This document shows positions 21,116-30,582 of a stretch of DNA of 64,000 bases, in pieces; within the stretch, counting starts at the first letter, position 1, and the number at the start of each line of letters is the position of its first letter. Below the pieces are notes generated by a model. That model was given only the letters and a program-made list of their open reading frames with translations, was not told where the DNA came from and searched no databases. Both the position numbers and the translations under genes were made by a program. The DNA comes from Rhizobium sp. 32-5/1 (GTDB lineage Bacteria > Pseudomonadota > Alphaproteobacteria > Rhizobiales > Rhizobiaceae). The stretch lies in contig NZ_CP120638.1 in NCBI RefSeq assembly GCF_029537235.1, forward strand, positions 2,916,501 to 2,980,500, written 5' to 3'.

Positions 21116-22222
21116 TCAACTGCGTATGAAATCTGCAAGACGGCCCAAGCCTGCCTCCAGATGATGTTTTTGCGCGCCGATGCCGATGCGGATGTAGCCG
21201 TCGAGCCCATAGACGTCGCCGGGGACCAGCATGACGCTTTTCTGCTCGCGGACACGATCGACCAGCACGGAGGAGTTGATGTCACGGTTGTATCGGACGA
21301 AGGCCATCCCTCCGGCCTGTGGCGGCAGGTAGGAAAACAGGTTGTTGTGCGCGTCGATCCATGAGGTCAGCAAGGCGCGGTTTTCCCGGAGAAGCCGGCG
21401 GCTGCGCGACAGGATTTCGCCGCGCTTGGCCGGCTGCAGCACGATGTTGGCGATATGCTCGCTGAGTGCGCCTGTCGTGATCGATGTGTAGTCCTTGCGT
21501 TGCCATGTGGCGTAGATTTCCCTGGCAGGCCCGACCAGCCAGCCGAGGCGCAGGCCGGGTAGGGCCATGGCCTTGGACAGGCCGGCGGTGACAACGGCCT
21601 TCTCATAGAGGTCCGCGAAGCTGATGGATTCCTCGGTATCGAGTTCCGAACCCTTGTAGATTTCGTCGGCATGCAGATAGACGTCGTGTTCGCGGGCAAT
21701 ATCGACCAACGCGTCCATGGTTTCGCGCGGCAAAAGGCTGCCGGTCGGGTTGTTGGGGTTGCAGAGGCTGATGAGCTTGGTCTTCGGCGTGACCGCAGCG
21801 CGCACTTCATCGAGATCAGGCCGCCAGCCCAGTTCCTCGCGCAGCACGATCTCCTTGACGGTGACGCCCAAGGCCTTCGCCCAGCCGCGAATCTGCAGGT
21901 AATTCGGCACAAACAGAACCATCTCGTCGCCCGGCTCCAGCAGCGTCATCACGAGAATGAAATTGGCTTCGGCCGAGCCGTTGGTGACCATGACGTTGTC
22001 GCGGTCGCGGTCCTTGTAGAGACGGGCGATCGTGTCGCGCAGCTCGACGCCGCCATTGGTCCAGCCATAGCCGAGTTCGACATCGTGCAGGCCAAGCAGC
22101 TGCTCCGGCGTCAGCAGTTCCTTCAGCGAATAGGGATGAACGCCGCTGTCGGAGAGATTGAATTCGACCAGATTTTCGTAAAGCGACTGAACCCGCTCAA
22201 GCGTGAATTCCTCGATCTGCAT
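21116..22222 (-). CDS. PLP-dependent class I/II aminotransferase
   Basis: Fold-type I aminotransferase, 368 residues. The pyridine-nitrogen Asp region reads DVYLHADEIYKGSE; the PLP lysine is in VTAGLSKAMALPGLRLGW; the early motif NPNNPTGSLL is the usual Asn-Pro-x-Asn-Pro-Thr-Gly. A GGAGAGCC ribosome-binding site precedes the ATG. It leads the operon with the YheO-like regulator and the cyclodeaminase-like enzyme. The amino donor and acceptor are unknown. Confidence 0.92.
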   Translation of the reverse strand: MQIEEFTLERVQSLYENLVEFNLSDSGVHPYSLKELLTPEQLLGLHDVELGYGWTNGGVELRDTIARLYKDRDRDNVMVTNGSAEANFILVMTLLEPGDEMVLFVPNYLQIRGWAKALGVTVKEIVLREELGWRPDLDEVRAAVTPKTKLISLCNPNNPTGSLLPRETMDALVDIAREHDVYLHADEIYKGSELDTEESISFADLYEKAVVTAGLSKAMALPGLRLGWLVGPAREIYATWQRKDYTSITTGALSEHIANIVLQPAKRGEILSRSRRLLRENRALLTSWIDAHNNLFSYLPPQAGGMAFVRYNRDINSSVLVDRVREQKSVMLVPGDVYGLDGYIRIGIGAQKHHLEAGLGRLADFIRS

Positions 22223-22269
22223 GGGGCTCTCCGGAACGATTGACAGTGCAATCCTACTAATCCGGAAAA

Positions 22270-22307
22270 TGTAGACTGTAAAGTCTTATATAGAATATAT
22301 GTCTACA
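22270..22307. promoter_or_regulatory. Long inverted repeat in the aminotransferase promoter
   Basis: TGTAGAC (22270-22276) and GTCTACA (22301-22307) form a perfect 7-bp inverted repeat around an AT-rich 24-base centre. The inner sequence also holds AGAC/GTCT arms. It lies about 50-85 bases upstream of the aminotransferase start, so it may bind the YheO-like regulator encoded in the operon; this is inference. Confidence 0.45.
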
Positions 22308-22350
22308 TCGTGCCGGTCGATGGTTTGCCGGCACGATGCGAAGGTTTGCG

Positions 22351-22991
22351 TCAGCGTGCGGCCCAGCTGGCGCCACGGCGGAAGATTGTCCTCATCTCCG
22401 GCACGTCGAATTCCTTCGCCTGGTGGCCGAGGGAGGAATAGAAGACGCGACCTTTGCCGTATTTGCGTTTCCAGACGACCGGCATGACGACGCCATCGAT
22501 CCAGGAGGCGTGTTCGCCGGTAAAGGTCGTGGTCGCCAGCACCTCATTCGAGGGATCGATATGCATGTAGTATTGCTCTGACGTGTAGGGAAGTCGGCAA
22601 TGCCCTGCATCACCGGGTCGTCGGGCCGGGTGATGTTGACCCGGTAGTCGATAATGTTGCCTGGATGTGCTACCCACTGGCCGCCGATGATGAACTGGTA
22701 ATCGACACAGTCGCGGAAACTGTCGCCGGCGCCTCCATGATAGCCGGCGATGCCGACGCCACTCTCAATGGCGGCGGCCAGGTTCTTGATTTCGTCCTTC
22801 TCGATCTTCGACATGGTGATGATGGGGACCACCAGCGACAGATCATGCACCGAGGGATCGGCAAAAGCTTCCGTGCCTGCCTCGACGCGGACCTTGAAGC
22901 CGTCCTCCTCCAGAATGTCCTTGATAACGGTGGCGCATTCCTCCGGTTCATGGCCGCTCCAGCCGCCCCAGACGATCAGTGCTTCACGCAT
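22351..22991 (-). CDS. ThuA-like family protein (frameshifted)
   Basis: Member of the ThuA (trehalose utilisation) glutamine-amidotransferase-like fold family; about 213 residues when repaired. Typical segments are [31 protein letters not shown] and the C-terminal [14 protein letters not shown]. The frame breaks in the GGG at 22588-22590; one extra base gives [32 protein letters not shown] precedes the ATG at 22991. It follows a Gfo/Idh/MocA gene on the same strand by 33 bases, a frequent pairing in rhizobial sugar loci. Confidence 0.87.
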
Positions 22992-23024
22992 GGTCTTTCC
23001 TCCTGAATTCAATTCGTGTGCCGC

Positions 23025-24128
23025 TCATCGAGCCAGTCGCCCGTCGATAAGAGACGACGACAGAGCGTCGGGACGCTCCGTTGCCGTCGTGATGGTGATC
23101 GTCCGTCCGGTATCGGACGCGGTTTGGAAAGCTTCCATGACCTCAAGCACATGCAGCGCGAGGCTGCCATTTGCCCGGTGCGGGCGGTTCGAGCGGATCG
23201 CATGCGCGAGATCCGCAACGCCGATGGAGCGATAGTTGCCGTCGGCGTAGGGCTGCGTCGTTTCCTGCACCTCGAAGGCACCGCCCTTTCTCAGGAGTTC
23301 CACCTCGCCACCGAAATTGTTGGGATCCGGCACGATCAGCGTTCCCTCGGTGCCGTAGACTTCCAGCGGAACATGCCTGTGGCCGGCGACGTCGAAGCTC
23401 ATGCCGATCTGCACCACCGCCCCATTGGCAAAGGCCATGACACCGGCAACATGCGTCGGCACCTGCACGGGGATCCGCTGGCCGTTGCGTGGTTCGCTCG
23501 TGATGGTGCGCTCCGTGCGCGGTGTGATCGCAAAGCCGGCAACCTGGGAAACGGGGCCAAACAGGTTGACGAGATCGGTGATGTAATAAGGCCCCATATC
23601 GAGCATCGGACCGCCGCCGACCTCATAGTAGAAGTCCGGGTTCGGGTGCCAGCGCTCATGGCCTGGGCACATGAAGGTGGCCGTTCCACCGACCGGCTGG
23701 CCGATCACGCCCTGATCGATCAGTTCGCGCGCTGTCTGGTGGCTGCCGCCAAGGAAGGTATCGGGTGCAGCGCCGATGCGCAGGCTTTTGGCCTTTGCCG
23801 CCTCTGCCAGTCTTTTGCCTTCGGCAAAATTGATTCCGAGTGGCTTTTCGGAATAGGTATGCTTGCCGGCATCGAGCGCCTGCAGGGCGACAGTCACATG
23901 CGCCTTTGGAACGGTGAGATTGACGATGACCTCTATGTCCGGATCGGCGAAAAGTGCCGCAATATCCCTGGCCGTCACGTTGAATTCGGCCGCCCTTGCG
24001 GTTGCGAGATCGTCGTTCAAATCGGCAATGCCACGGATGTCGAGGACCGGAAACGAAGCCATCGCCTTCAGATAGGCGCCTGAAATATTCCCGCAACCAA
24101 TGATGCCGATACCGACTTTTTCATCCAT
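23025..24128 (-). CDS. Gfo/Idh/MocA-family oxidoreductase
   Basis: NAD(P)-dependent sugar or inositol-type dehydrogenase, 367 residues. The N-terminal Rossmann segment is VGIGIIGCGNISGAYLKA, and the catalytic motif YSEKPLGINFAEG carries the EKP typical of the family. It is followed by the ThuA-like gene in a two-gene operon and is divergent from the PspA operon across about 295 bases in which no gene is seen. The substrate is unknown. Confidence 0.92.
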   Translation of the reverse strand: MDEKVGIGIIGCGNISGAYLKAMASFPVLDIRGIADLNDDLATARAAEFNVTARDIAALFADPDIEVIVNLTVPKAHVTVALQALDAGKHTYSEKPLGINFAEGKRLAEAAKAKSLRIGAAPDTFLGGSHQTARELIDQGVIGQPVGGTATFMCPGHERWHPNPDFYYEVGGGPMLDMGPYYITDLVNLFGPVSQVAGFAITPRTERTITSEPRNGQRIPVQVPTHVAGVMAFANGAVVQIGMSFDVAGHRHVPLEVYGTEGTLIVPDPNNFGGEVELLRKGGAFEVQETTQPYADGNYRSIGVADLAHAIRSNRPHRANGSLALHVLEVMEAFQTASDTGRTITITTATERPDALSSSLIDGRLAR

Positions 24129-24391
24129 TCCTCCCGGTCATTTTCGAACGGCTGGCTGCTCTCCCGGCAACCGCTGCTGCGCCATGATGGCATCGCGCTT
24201 TCAGCCCGTCCATCAGGCAACGGTCCGAATAGAGGTCTATCAAGTATATTCGCGATCGCTGAAAATCTGCCGAGTGTGCGTGCGGGGCAAATGTTCCTGG
24301 TCCGGGAGACGCCTCTTCGGAAAGTGCTGCTGGTACGAGTTGCCTCCGTTGACACCCTTCGCAAAAGGAGAATTTCTGATCATTCATCTTG

Positions 24392-24412
24392 AAAGCACCA
24401 AAGAAGTGCTTT
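24392..24412 (+). other. Perfect 7-bp hairpin just upstream of the TnpB-like/PspA start
   Basis: AAAGCAC (24392-24398) and GTGCTTT (24406-24412) flank a 7-base loop, ending 11 bases before the ATG at 24424. It could affect translation start or be a protein-binding site. No U-run follows, so it is not an obvious terminator. Confidence 0.4.
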
Positions 24413-24423
24413 ATGTTTTCCAC

Positions 24424-25593
24424 ATGAAAAAAGACCAAACACCGGCCCATCCGTCCCACCTGCGCTATGAGCTGGCGCTGGATGAATATGGTCTGCAATC
24501 CCTGCAAGAGACGTTCAACGCCTATGCGGAGATGATGCGGATCTTGCGGGAGGTTGCAACCCCGCAGGCTGGCGCCAACCTCGTGGCCTTGCACGAACTT
24601 GCCTATGAACGCGTGCGTGAACAAACGGGTCTGCCCTCGCGTCTGGTCACGCTCGGGCTTCGCGATTTCGCCAGTCATGGCGGGGTGCTTCCGGTGCCGC
24701 CGCGCCTGCCGCTGGACGATAAGCTTTTTGCCATCAAGGGGCCGTCGCTGCTGACGTTGGCGACGGTCCGCGGGCGGGTCACGGCCGGCTTTGATGTTGC
24801 CGGCTATTCCAGTGGGTGGGAAGGAGCCTTTCCAGCCAGTCTGGTCGCTTATTCCGATCACTACGAAATCCACATCGGCGTGACGCCCAACACGCCGCGA
24901 ACACAGGAGCGCAGTGCGATGAACGAAGGAATTCTCTCCCGAATGGGCCGTCTGATCGCAGGCATTGCCAATGCCACGATCGACAAGGCGGAAGACGTCA
25001 ACAAGGTTGCTGTGGTTGAACAAGCTATCCGGGAGATCGACGCCGCAGCTGATGAGGCGCGTGCCGATCTCGGCAAAGCGCAGGCGCAGGAATATCGCAT
25101 CCGGAGCCGCCGCGGCGAAATCATCGCGGATATCGCCAGTTTGGGCGAAAAAATCCAGGTTGCGATTTCCGCTAGCCGCGATGATCTGGCAAAGGCCGGT
25201 GTCGCCCGGCAGATCGATCTGGAGTCCCAGATCGCAGCCCTCGACAAGGCGCTTGATGATGCGCGCAGCCAGGTCGATGAGGGCCAAAAGGCGCTCCAGG
25301 CGGTTTTGGCTACCCGGCGCGAAGCGGAAGAACGGTTGACCGAATTGAAACGCAGTCTGAACCGTTATCCAGACGGCCAAACGTCAGCGCCAAGTCGCCG
25401 GGAGCCGACGGATCGATCGGCCCGCGCCAGTGCTACGGTATCGCGCGTGACGGGAGTTCCAGCGGGCGAGCGAAACGGTATAATGGAACTCGACGAGCTT
25501 GATCGGCTGCATCGCGAACGGGCCATCGAAGCGAGACTTGCCCTTTTGAAATCGGATGGAAAAGCCCCTGATGAGCCTCCTTCTCGCTCCTGA
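24424..25593 (+). CDS. PspA/IM30-family protein with an N-terminal TnpB-like domain
   Basis: One open frame of 389 residues. Residues 166-389 are a PspA/IM30 protein: MNEGILSRMGRLIAGIANAT, then a long coiled coil, a membrane-stress factor expected at the inner membrane. Residues 1-165 do not belong to PspA. They resemble the N-terminal (WED/REC) part of IS605-type TnpB: LHELAYERVREQTGLPSRL at 56-74, DDKLFAIKG at 98-106, TLATVRGRVTAGFDV at 111-125, SLVAYSDHYEIHIGVTP at 139-155. No RuvC nuclease domain follows. An internal ATG at 24919 with AGGAG nine bases upstream could start free PspA. No strong ribosome-binding site precedes 24424. It leads the operon with YqiJ-like and flotillin genes. Confidence 0.8.
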   Translation: MKKDQTPAHPSHLRYELALDEYGLQSLQETFNAYAEMMRILREVATPQAGANLVALHELAYERVREQTGLPSRLVTLGLRDFASHGGVLPVPPRLPLDDKLFAIKGPSLLTLATVRGRVTAGFDVAGYSSGWEGAFPASLVAYSDHYEIHIGVTPNTPRTQERSAMNEGILSRMGRLIAGIANATIDKAEDVNKVAVVEQAIREIDAAADEARADLGKAQAQEYRIRSRRGEIIADIASLGEKIQVAISASRDDLAKAGVARQIDLESQIAALDKALDDARSQVDEGQKALQAVLATRREAEERLTELKRSLNRYPDGQTSAPSRREPTDRSARASATVSRVTGVPAGERNGIMELDELDRLHRERAIEARLALLKSDGKAPDEPPSRS

Positions 25594-26169
25594 ATCTGCC
25601 CCGTTCTTCATAGCCGCCGCGATACTGGTTGCGCTGACCGTTATCGAGGTCATGGCGATGGTGATCGGGTTTTCGTTCAGCGATATGCTCGGCGATCCCA
25701 TCGACAGTCATGATGGCCTGTCCTGGATTTTCTCCTGGTTCAACGTCGGCGGCGTGCCCATCCTTATCCTGGTTATGCTTTTTCTCGGCATCTTCGCGAT
25801 CTGCGGTCTGTTGATCCAGATGGCCGCCAGCCAGGTTTACGGGCTCTTGCCGGCCAGCATTGCGGCGACCCTTTCGGTGATCTGCACGATCCCCTGACCC
25901 GCCATTCGACCCTCGCGGTTGCGCGCATTGTGCCGCGCGACGAGACCTATGCCGTCGATCTGACCGAACTCGTCGGGCGGACGGGGCAGGTGACGGTCGG
26001 CCCTCTCGACCAAGGGCTGCCCGGACAGGTGCAACTGAAGGATGCCCATGGAAACTGGCATACGGTGCGTGCGTGCGCCGCCCGCGGTGAAGCGGCCATC
26101 CCTGTCCGTACCATCGTGCTTCTGGTCGATCGCACCAAGAACATCTTTACCGCCATCGTCGCCCCCTGA
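25571..26169 (+). CDS. YqiJ-like inner-membrane protein with OB-fold (frameshifted)
   Basis: About 199 residues when repaired. Two or three hydrophobic segments in the N-terminal half (FFIAAAILVALTVIEVMAMVIGF and ILILVMLFLGIFAICGLL) are followed by a C-terminal NfeD/YqiJ-type OB-fold (DLTELVGRTGQVTVGPLDQG, GNWHTVRACA). The frame breaks in CCCC at 25891-25894; one extra C joins ICTIPLTRHSTLAVARIVPR. The start at 25571 overlaps the pspA end. YqiJ-type proteins pair with flotillins (yqiJK in E. coli), and the flotillin gene follows here. Confidence 0.85.
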
Positions 26170-26211
26170 CCTGCAGGCCGCGACCGACAACCCCACAACG
26201 GAGCAATGACC

Positions 26212-27878
26212 ATGTTTGAACTCATTTGGCCTGTCGCGATCGGTGTCGTTCTCTTTTTGCCATAGGTTTCGTGATCGCATCTCTCTACACACGCTCCAGC
26301 CGCGACGAGGCCTATGTACGCACCGGGTTGGGTGGGCAGAAGGTCGTGCTTGACGGCGGCTCCATCGTCCTGCCGATCTTTCACTCATTCGCCCGGGTGA
26401 ACCTGAAGACACTGCGCCTTGAAGTTCGCCGCGGCGAGGGGGATGCGCTGATCACCAAGGACCGCATGCGCGTGGATATCGGCGCGGAATTCTACGTTCG
26501 TGTGAAGCCGGACGCATCTTCGATCGCGCTTGCGGCCCAGACGCTCGGCGACCGGACCAATGATGCCGAGCAGTTGCGTGTCCTGATCGAGGCGAAATTC
26601 GTCGATGGCCTGCGGTCTGTCGCGGCCACCATGACGCTCGACGCGTTGCAGGAACAGCGCATGGATTTCGTGAAAGCGGTTCAGGAAGCGGTCGGTGCCG
26701 ACCTTCAGTCGAACGGCCTGGAACTGGAATCAGTCTCGTTGACACGTCTCGACCAGACGGACATCAAGCACTTCAACGCCAACAACTTCTTCGACGCCCA
26801 TGGTCTGGCAGCCCTGACGCGCATCACCGAAGGCCGCAAGAAGGAGCGCAACGAAATCGTCCGCGATACCGAAGTGGCCATCGCCCAGAAAGACCTTGAG
26901 GCGCGCCAGCTAACGCTGTCGATAGACCGGACGAAACGCGAGGCGGAACTGAGCCAGGAGCGCGACATCGCCAACAAGTCGGCCGCCACCCGAGCCGAAA
27001 CGGCGCAGCAGGAACAGGCGGCCAAGCGCGCCGAGGAGGAAGCCCGCATCGACTCGCAGCAGGCGATCGCCGAGCGTGAGGCACTGGCCAAGCAGGCTCG
27101 CGAAAGTGCCAATATCGACGCTGCCCGCGCCGTTCAGCAACGCGACACCGAGGCCAAGCGCGACCTGCAAATCGTGGCACAGGAAAGTGCCATCGCTGTT
27201 GCCAACAAGAGCCGCGAAGAATCGGAAGCCAAGGCGCAAGCCGAAAATGCACGCGCCCTGGCGATTGCGGCTGAAGAAAAGGTCGGCACTGCAAAGGCGG
27301 TGGAAATCGCCGAACGCGAACGCCAGATCGCCGTCATCGATGCGCGCAAGAGGGCCGAAACCGAGGCGACCGCTGTCACCGTCGGTGCCGAAGCGGAAAA
27401 GCAAGCGGCGACCGACCAGGCCGATGCCATCAAGACGCTGGCCACGGCCGAGGCCGATGCGGCAATCATCCGGGCGAAAGGCATTCTGGAGACCGGCAAG
27501 GCGCAGGCGGAGAGCGAAGCTTTGCTCAACGAGGCGCGCAACCGTCTGAGTGCCGCAATCATCGAGTTCGAAATCACCCGCGAGCGCATCCGCATCATCC
27601 CGGCGGCCCTAGCCGAAGCCGTCAAGCCGATCGAGAAGATCTCGGATATCCGCATCTTCGACACCGGCGGCATGCTTGGCCGCGGCGGTGCTGGTGGCGC
27701 GTCCGGCGGCGGTATCGGCATGGGCGAGGGACTGGCCGGCCAGCTTCTGGCCTATCAGGCGAATAAGCCGATCCTTGACCGGTTGATGAAAGAAGCCGGT
27801 TTCGACGGCGACAATGCGATCAATTCGCTGATGTCCGGTCTCGATACACCCAAGAAGGACGATGACGAAAAAGCATGA
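26212..27878 (+). CDS. Flotillin/band 7 family protein, YqiK-like (frameshifted near the start)
   Basis: Membrane-microdomain scaffold, about 555 residues. An N-terminal membrane anchor (FELIWPVAIGVVLFFAIGFVIASLY after repair) is followed by a SPFH/band 7 domain (TGLGGQKVVLDGGSIVLP) and a long Ala/Glu-rich coiled coil (about residues 220-460), ending in a Gly-rich region. One T is apparently missing in TTTTT at 26254-26258. GGAG lies eight bases before the ATG at 26212. Last gene of the PspA-YqiJ-flotillin operon, followed by a terminator. Its likely role is envelope-stress or membrane-fluidity control. Confidence 0.9.
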
Positions 27879-27940
27879 CGCTTCGTCTCGGAGCACTCTG
27901 ACGTGGGGCCCCTTTTTGCCCGGAAGCTATTGTTGAAATC

Positions 27941-27970
27941 ACCGGGGAGGGAGCCATATCCCTCCCCGGT
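27941..27970 (+). terminator. Strong stem-loop after the flotillin gene
   Basis: A perfect 12-bp inverted repeat (27941-27952 with 27959-27970) has a 6-base loop, 62 bases after the flotillin stop. It is GC-rich, with only a weak T-tract after it. Best read as the operon terminator. Confidence 0.75.
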
Positions 27971-28085
27971 GCCGTTTGGACCGTAGGTCAGCACGGATGT
28001 GCCTTATTCTCGTGGTCTTAATGGTGCCTGCAGCGTTTGAATGACCTGTTGAGCAGCGTGATATTTCTTAGACGAGGTGACCATT

Positions 28086-29801
28086 ATGGACCAGACGGCA
28101 ACAACCACCGAAGCGTCCCCCACACTTCGCACATTGACCGTCGAACTGCCCGTCAATGCGACCCTGCATATCTGGCTGAAAGCGGTGGCCGACGGCCGGC
28201 AGGGCTCCCTGTCCTTCACCAGCGCCCGTGGCAAGTTCGGCGAGGTGCTCGTTACCAATGCCGAGGAAAACGAGTTTCGTATATTTCATGTCTTCGGCGG
28301 TGGGCCGATCGAACTCAGCTATGACATCGCGGAGACCTCCGTGTCCGTCGCCTACTGGTTCACGCTGGCAGATGTTCTGGAAACCGGCATCACCGTCATC
28401 CACACCAATCCCGTCAATGCGCCACCGGACTTGCCGGGTGGTTACCACTTTCGCCCGCCTTTCGGCTGGATGAACGACCCGAACGGTTTCGGCCGTTTCG
28501 GCGGGCGCCCGCACCTGTTCTACCAGCATTACTCCCACGGACTGCGCTGGAACACCATGCACTGGGGCCATGCGGTTTCTTCGGATTATCTGCGCTGGCG
28601 GCATCTGCCGATCTTCCTGTTTCCGTCCGAAGACCTGACGGCGCGGCCAGACAAGCGCGGCGGAGCTTTCTCCGGCTCGGCGATCCCACTGCCCGACGGC
28701 CCTGGCATCCGTGTCTTTTTCACCGAACAGGTGCAGGATCGCCAGCCGGAGCAGCAGATCCAGCTGACCGCGACATCCGGTGACCTGATCATGGCGGGCC
28801 AGGCGGACGTGATCCTTCCCCATCGCCCCGAGAATCAGGGGCTGACCCTCGATTTCCGCGATCCCTACGTCTTCAAAGGGCCGGACGGGTTATGGAAGAT
28901 GCTGCTCGGCAGCCAGAGCGACGAGGGCGGGGTCATTCTGCTGTATGAAACCAGGGACCACACGTCAGCAGGCGGCTGGACCTACATAGACAAGCTGTCC
29001 GTCGAGAAACGTTACAAGACGACGGCCACCGAATGCCCCTGCATGCTGCCACTTGATGGGCCGGCCACCGATCCGAAGACGCGATGGGTGCTGATCTACG
29101 GCCTCATGACCAGCGAAGATCCGGCGACGCGACGGAAAAACCTGACAATGGCGGCAGTCGGCTGGTTCGATGGACGCAGCTTCGTCAAGGAATATGAACA
29201 GGAACTCGATTTTGGTACGGACAATTACGCCTTCCAGGCTTTCATGGATGGCGATACGGCGATTGGTATCGGCTGGCTTGCCAATTGGGCCGATGCTGGA
29301 CCGACGATCGATTTTCCGACGGCCATGACCCTGCCACGCCGCATCCTGCTGTCGAACGGGGTCCTGTGCACGCCGCCGATCGGCCCGGCGGAAAGTCTGC
29401 GCGGCCACATGCTCGACCGAACGCGTCTGGCCGCAGGACAGGCGGTGAAGCTGGAGACTGGCGCCGCCGAAATTCTCTTCGAACTCACTGAGCCGGGGAC
29501 GTATTTCGAGCTGGAGCTGGATCATCCCGGCGTGCAACTCGGCGTCTGCGTCGACGAGCAGGGTCTGTGGATTCGTCATGACGTGGAAGGGGTCGGACCT
29601 TGGCCCGACTACGTTGCCCGCGGTGCACGTCCGAAAAAGCTGCGGATCTTTCTCGATTATGGCTCTATCGAGGTCTTTGCCGATGACGGCCGCTGGGTTG
29701 GCACAAAGCGCATCGACGGTTTCGCGCCTATCCAGTCCGCCAAGCTAAAGGCTCCGTCCGGTAGCGTTGCCAACGCTACGATGTGGGCGCTCAGATTGTA
29801 A
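28086..29801 (+). CDS. Glycoside hydrolase family 32 beta-fructosidase
   Basis: Hydrolyses terminal beta-fructofuranosides such as sucrose, sucrose 6-phosphate or levan; 571 residues. The catalytic nucleophile motif is FGWMNDPNGF, the transition-state motif is FRDPYVF, and the acid/base motif is TATECPCML. A C-terminal beta-sandwich follows (IEVFADDGRWVGTKR). No signal peptide is visible, so it is probably cytosolic. About 115 extra residues precede the WMNDPNG motif. GAGG lies eight bases before the ATG at 28086. It faces the synthase/phosphatase pair at 29818-31901, which may make its substrate. Confidence 0.92.
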   Translation: MDQTATTTEASPTLRTLTVELPVNATLHIWLKAVADGRQGSLSFTSARGKFGEVLVTNAEENEFRIFHVFGGGPIELSYDIAETSVSVAYWFTLADVLETGITVIHTNPVNAPPDLPGGYHFRPPFGWMNDPNGFGRFGGRPHLFYQHYSHGLRWNTMHWGHAVSSDYLRWRHLPIFLFPSEDLTARPDKRGGAFSGSAIPLPDGPGIRVFFTEQVQDRQPEQQIQLTATSGDLIMAGQADVILPHRPENQGLTLDFRDPYVFKGPDGLWKMLLGSQSDEGGVILLYETRDHTSAGGWTYIDKLSVEKRYKTTATECPCMLPLDGPATDPKTRWVLIYGLMTSEDPATRRKNLTMAAVGWFDGRSFVKEYEQELDFGTDNYAFQAFMDGDTAIGIGWLANWADAGPTIDFPTAMTLPRRILLSNGVLCTPPIGPAESLRGHMLDRTRLAAGQAVKLETGAAEILFELTEPGTYFELELDHPGVQLGVCVDEQGLWIRHDVEGVGPWPDYVARGARPKKLRIFLDYGSIEVFADDGRWVGTKRIDGFAPIQSAKLKAPSGSVANATMWALRL

Positions 29802-29813
29802 GTATTATCTTAC
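29761..29813. terminator. Inverted repeats at the GH32/phosphatase convergence
   Basis: Two short inverted repeats sit where the convergent genes meet. GTAGCGTT/AACGCTAC (29761-29768 with 29772-29779) lies in the last GH32 codons, and GTAAG/CTTAC (29798-29802 with 29809-29813) spans the stop. They may act as a weak bidirectional terminator. Confidence 0.35.
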
Positions 29814-29817
29814 TGAT

Positions 29818-30582
29818 TTAAGACGCGTCGATGATATTCCAATGCTGGAAGCCTTCCAGGACGCCATCGGCGATCCGCTGTTGCGCGACATAGATGTTCG
29901 GCCGCTCCGAGGCGAGAGCCTGAAGCTCCGGCAGTGCATTGCCGACGACGATCCCGCGCACGTCATCCAGCAGAAACATGCTGGAATCATTGCCGGTGTC
30001 GCCGGCGACCACGACCTCGTCGAGCCCGATGTCCATTCGCCGACAAAGCCAGCGCAATGCCGCGCCCTTGTCGGTCCCTGCGGGCAGGATGTCGAGGTCG
30101 CGAGCGCTGGAATAGACGACGCGGACATTCTGGCCGGCCTGTTGCAGGTCCTGCTCGATGCGGGCAATCGTTTCGGTCGATGCGTCGTGGAGATACCAGC
30201 TCGATTTATGGGCGTGCTGGAACCGGTCAGGCTGCAAGCTGGCGGCGCCCGTTTTTTCCAGGACCGCGCGGATGCTCCGGTTCTCAAACGGTTGCCCGAG
30301 AGATGCCGTATAGAGTGCCCCCTCGTCCGCTTCCCCGATGTTCGAAAGCATTGTGCCGACCCCGCCGATGAGGATATCGGCGGTCGGTAGCGCCGTCTGC
30401 GGCAGGAACTCCTGCATGTCCTCGATCAACCGGCCGCTGTTGTAGACCAGGATCGGTCGGGTAGCAGGATCAAGCTTATCCCAGGCATCCGCAAAACGTT
30501 CTTCCGCCTCACTGTTGCCTGCCAATGTCCCGTCAAGATCGGATGAAAACAGCCGGACCGGTTTCAATCTCCGTCGTTCCAT
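29818..30582 (-). CDS. HAD-IIB phosphatase, mannosylfructose-phosphate/sucrose-phosphate phosphatase
   Basis: About 254 residues. The HAD motif I is LFSSDLDGTL; motif III/IV residues are in ILPAGTDKGAAL and VVAGDTGNDSSMFL, the pattern of the sucrose-phosphate phosphatase family. It overlaps the end of the upstream GT4 synthase gene, implying coupled function: removing phosphate from the disaccharide phosphate made by the synthase. In Agrobacterium the equivalent pair (MfpsA/MfppA) makes mannosylfructose, so that product is as likely here as sucrose. A start at 30594 is possible, but its AAGGA abuts the ATG. Confidence 0.85.
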   Translation of the reverse strand: MERRRLKPVRLFSSDLDGTLAGNSEAEERFADAWDKLDPATRPILVYNSGRLIEDMQEFLPQTALPTADILIGGVGTMLSNIGEADEGALYTASLGQPFENRSIRAVLEKTGAASLQPDRFQHAHKSSWYLHDASTETIARIEQDLQQAGQNVRVVYSSARDLDILPAGTDKGAALRWLCRRMDIGLDEVVVAGDTGNDSSMFLLDDVRGIVVGNALPELQALASERPNIYVAQQRIADGVLEGFQHWNIIDAS

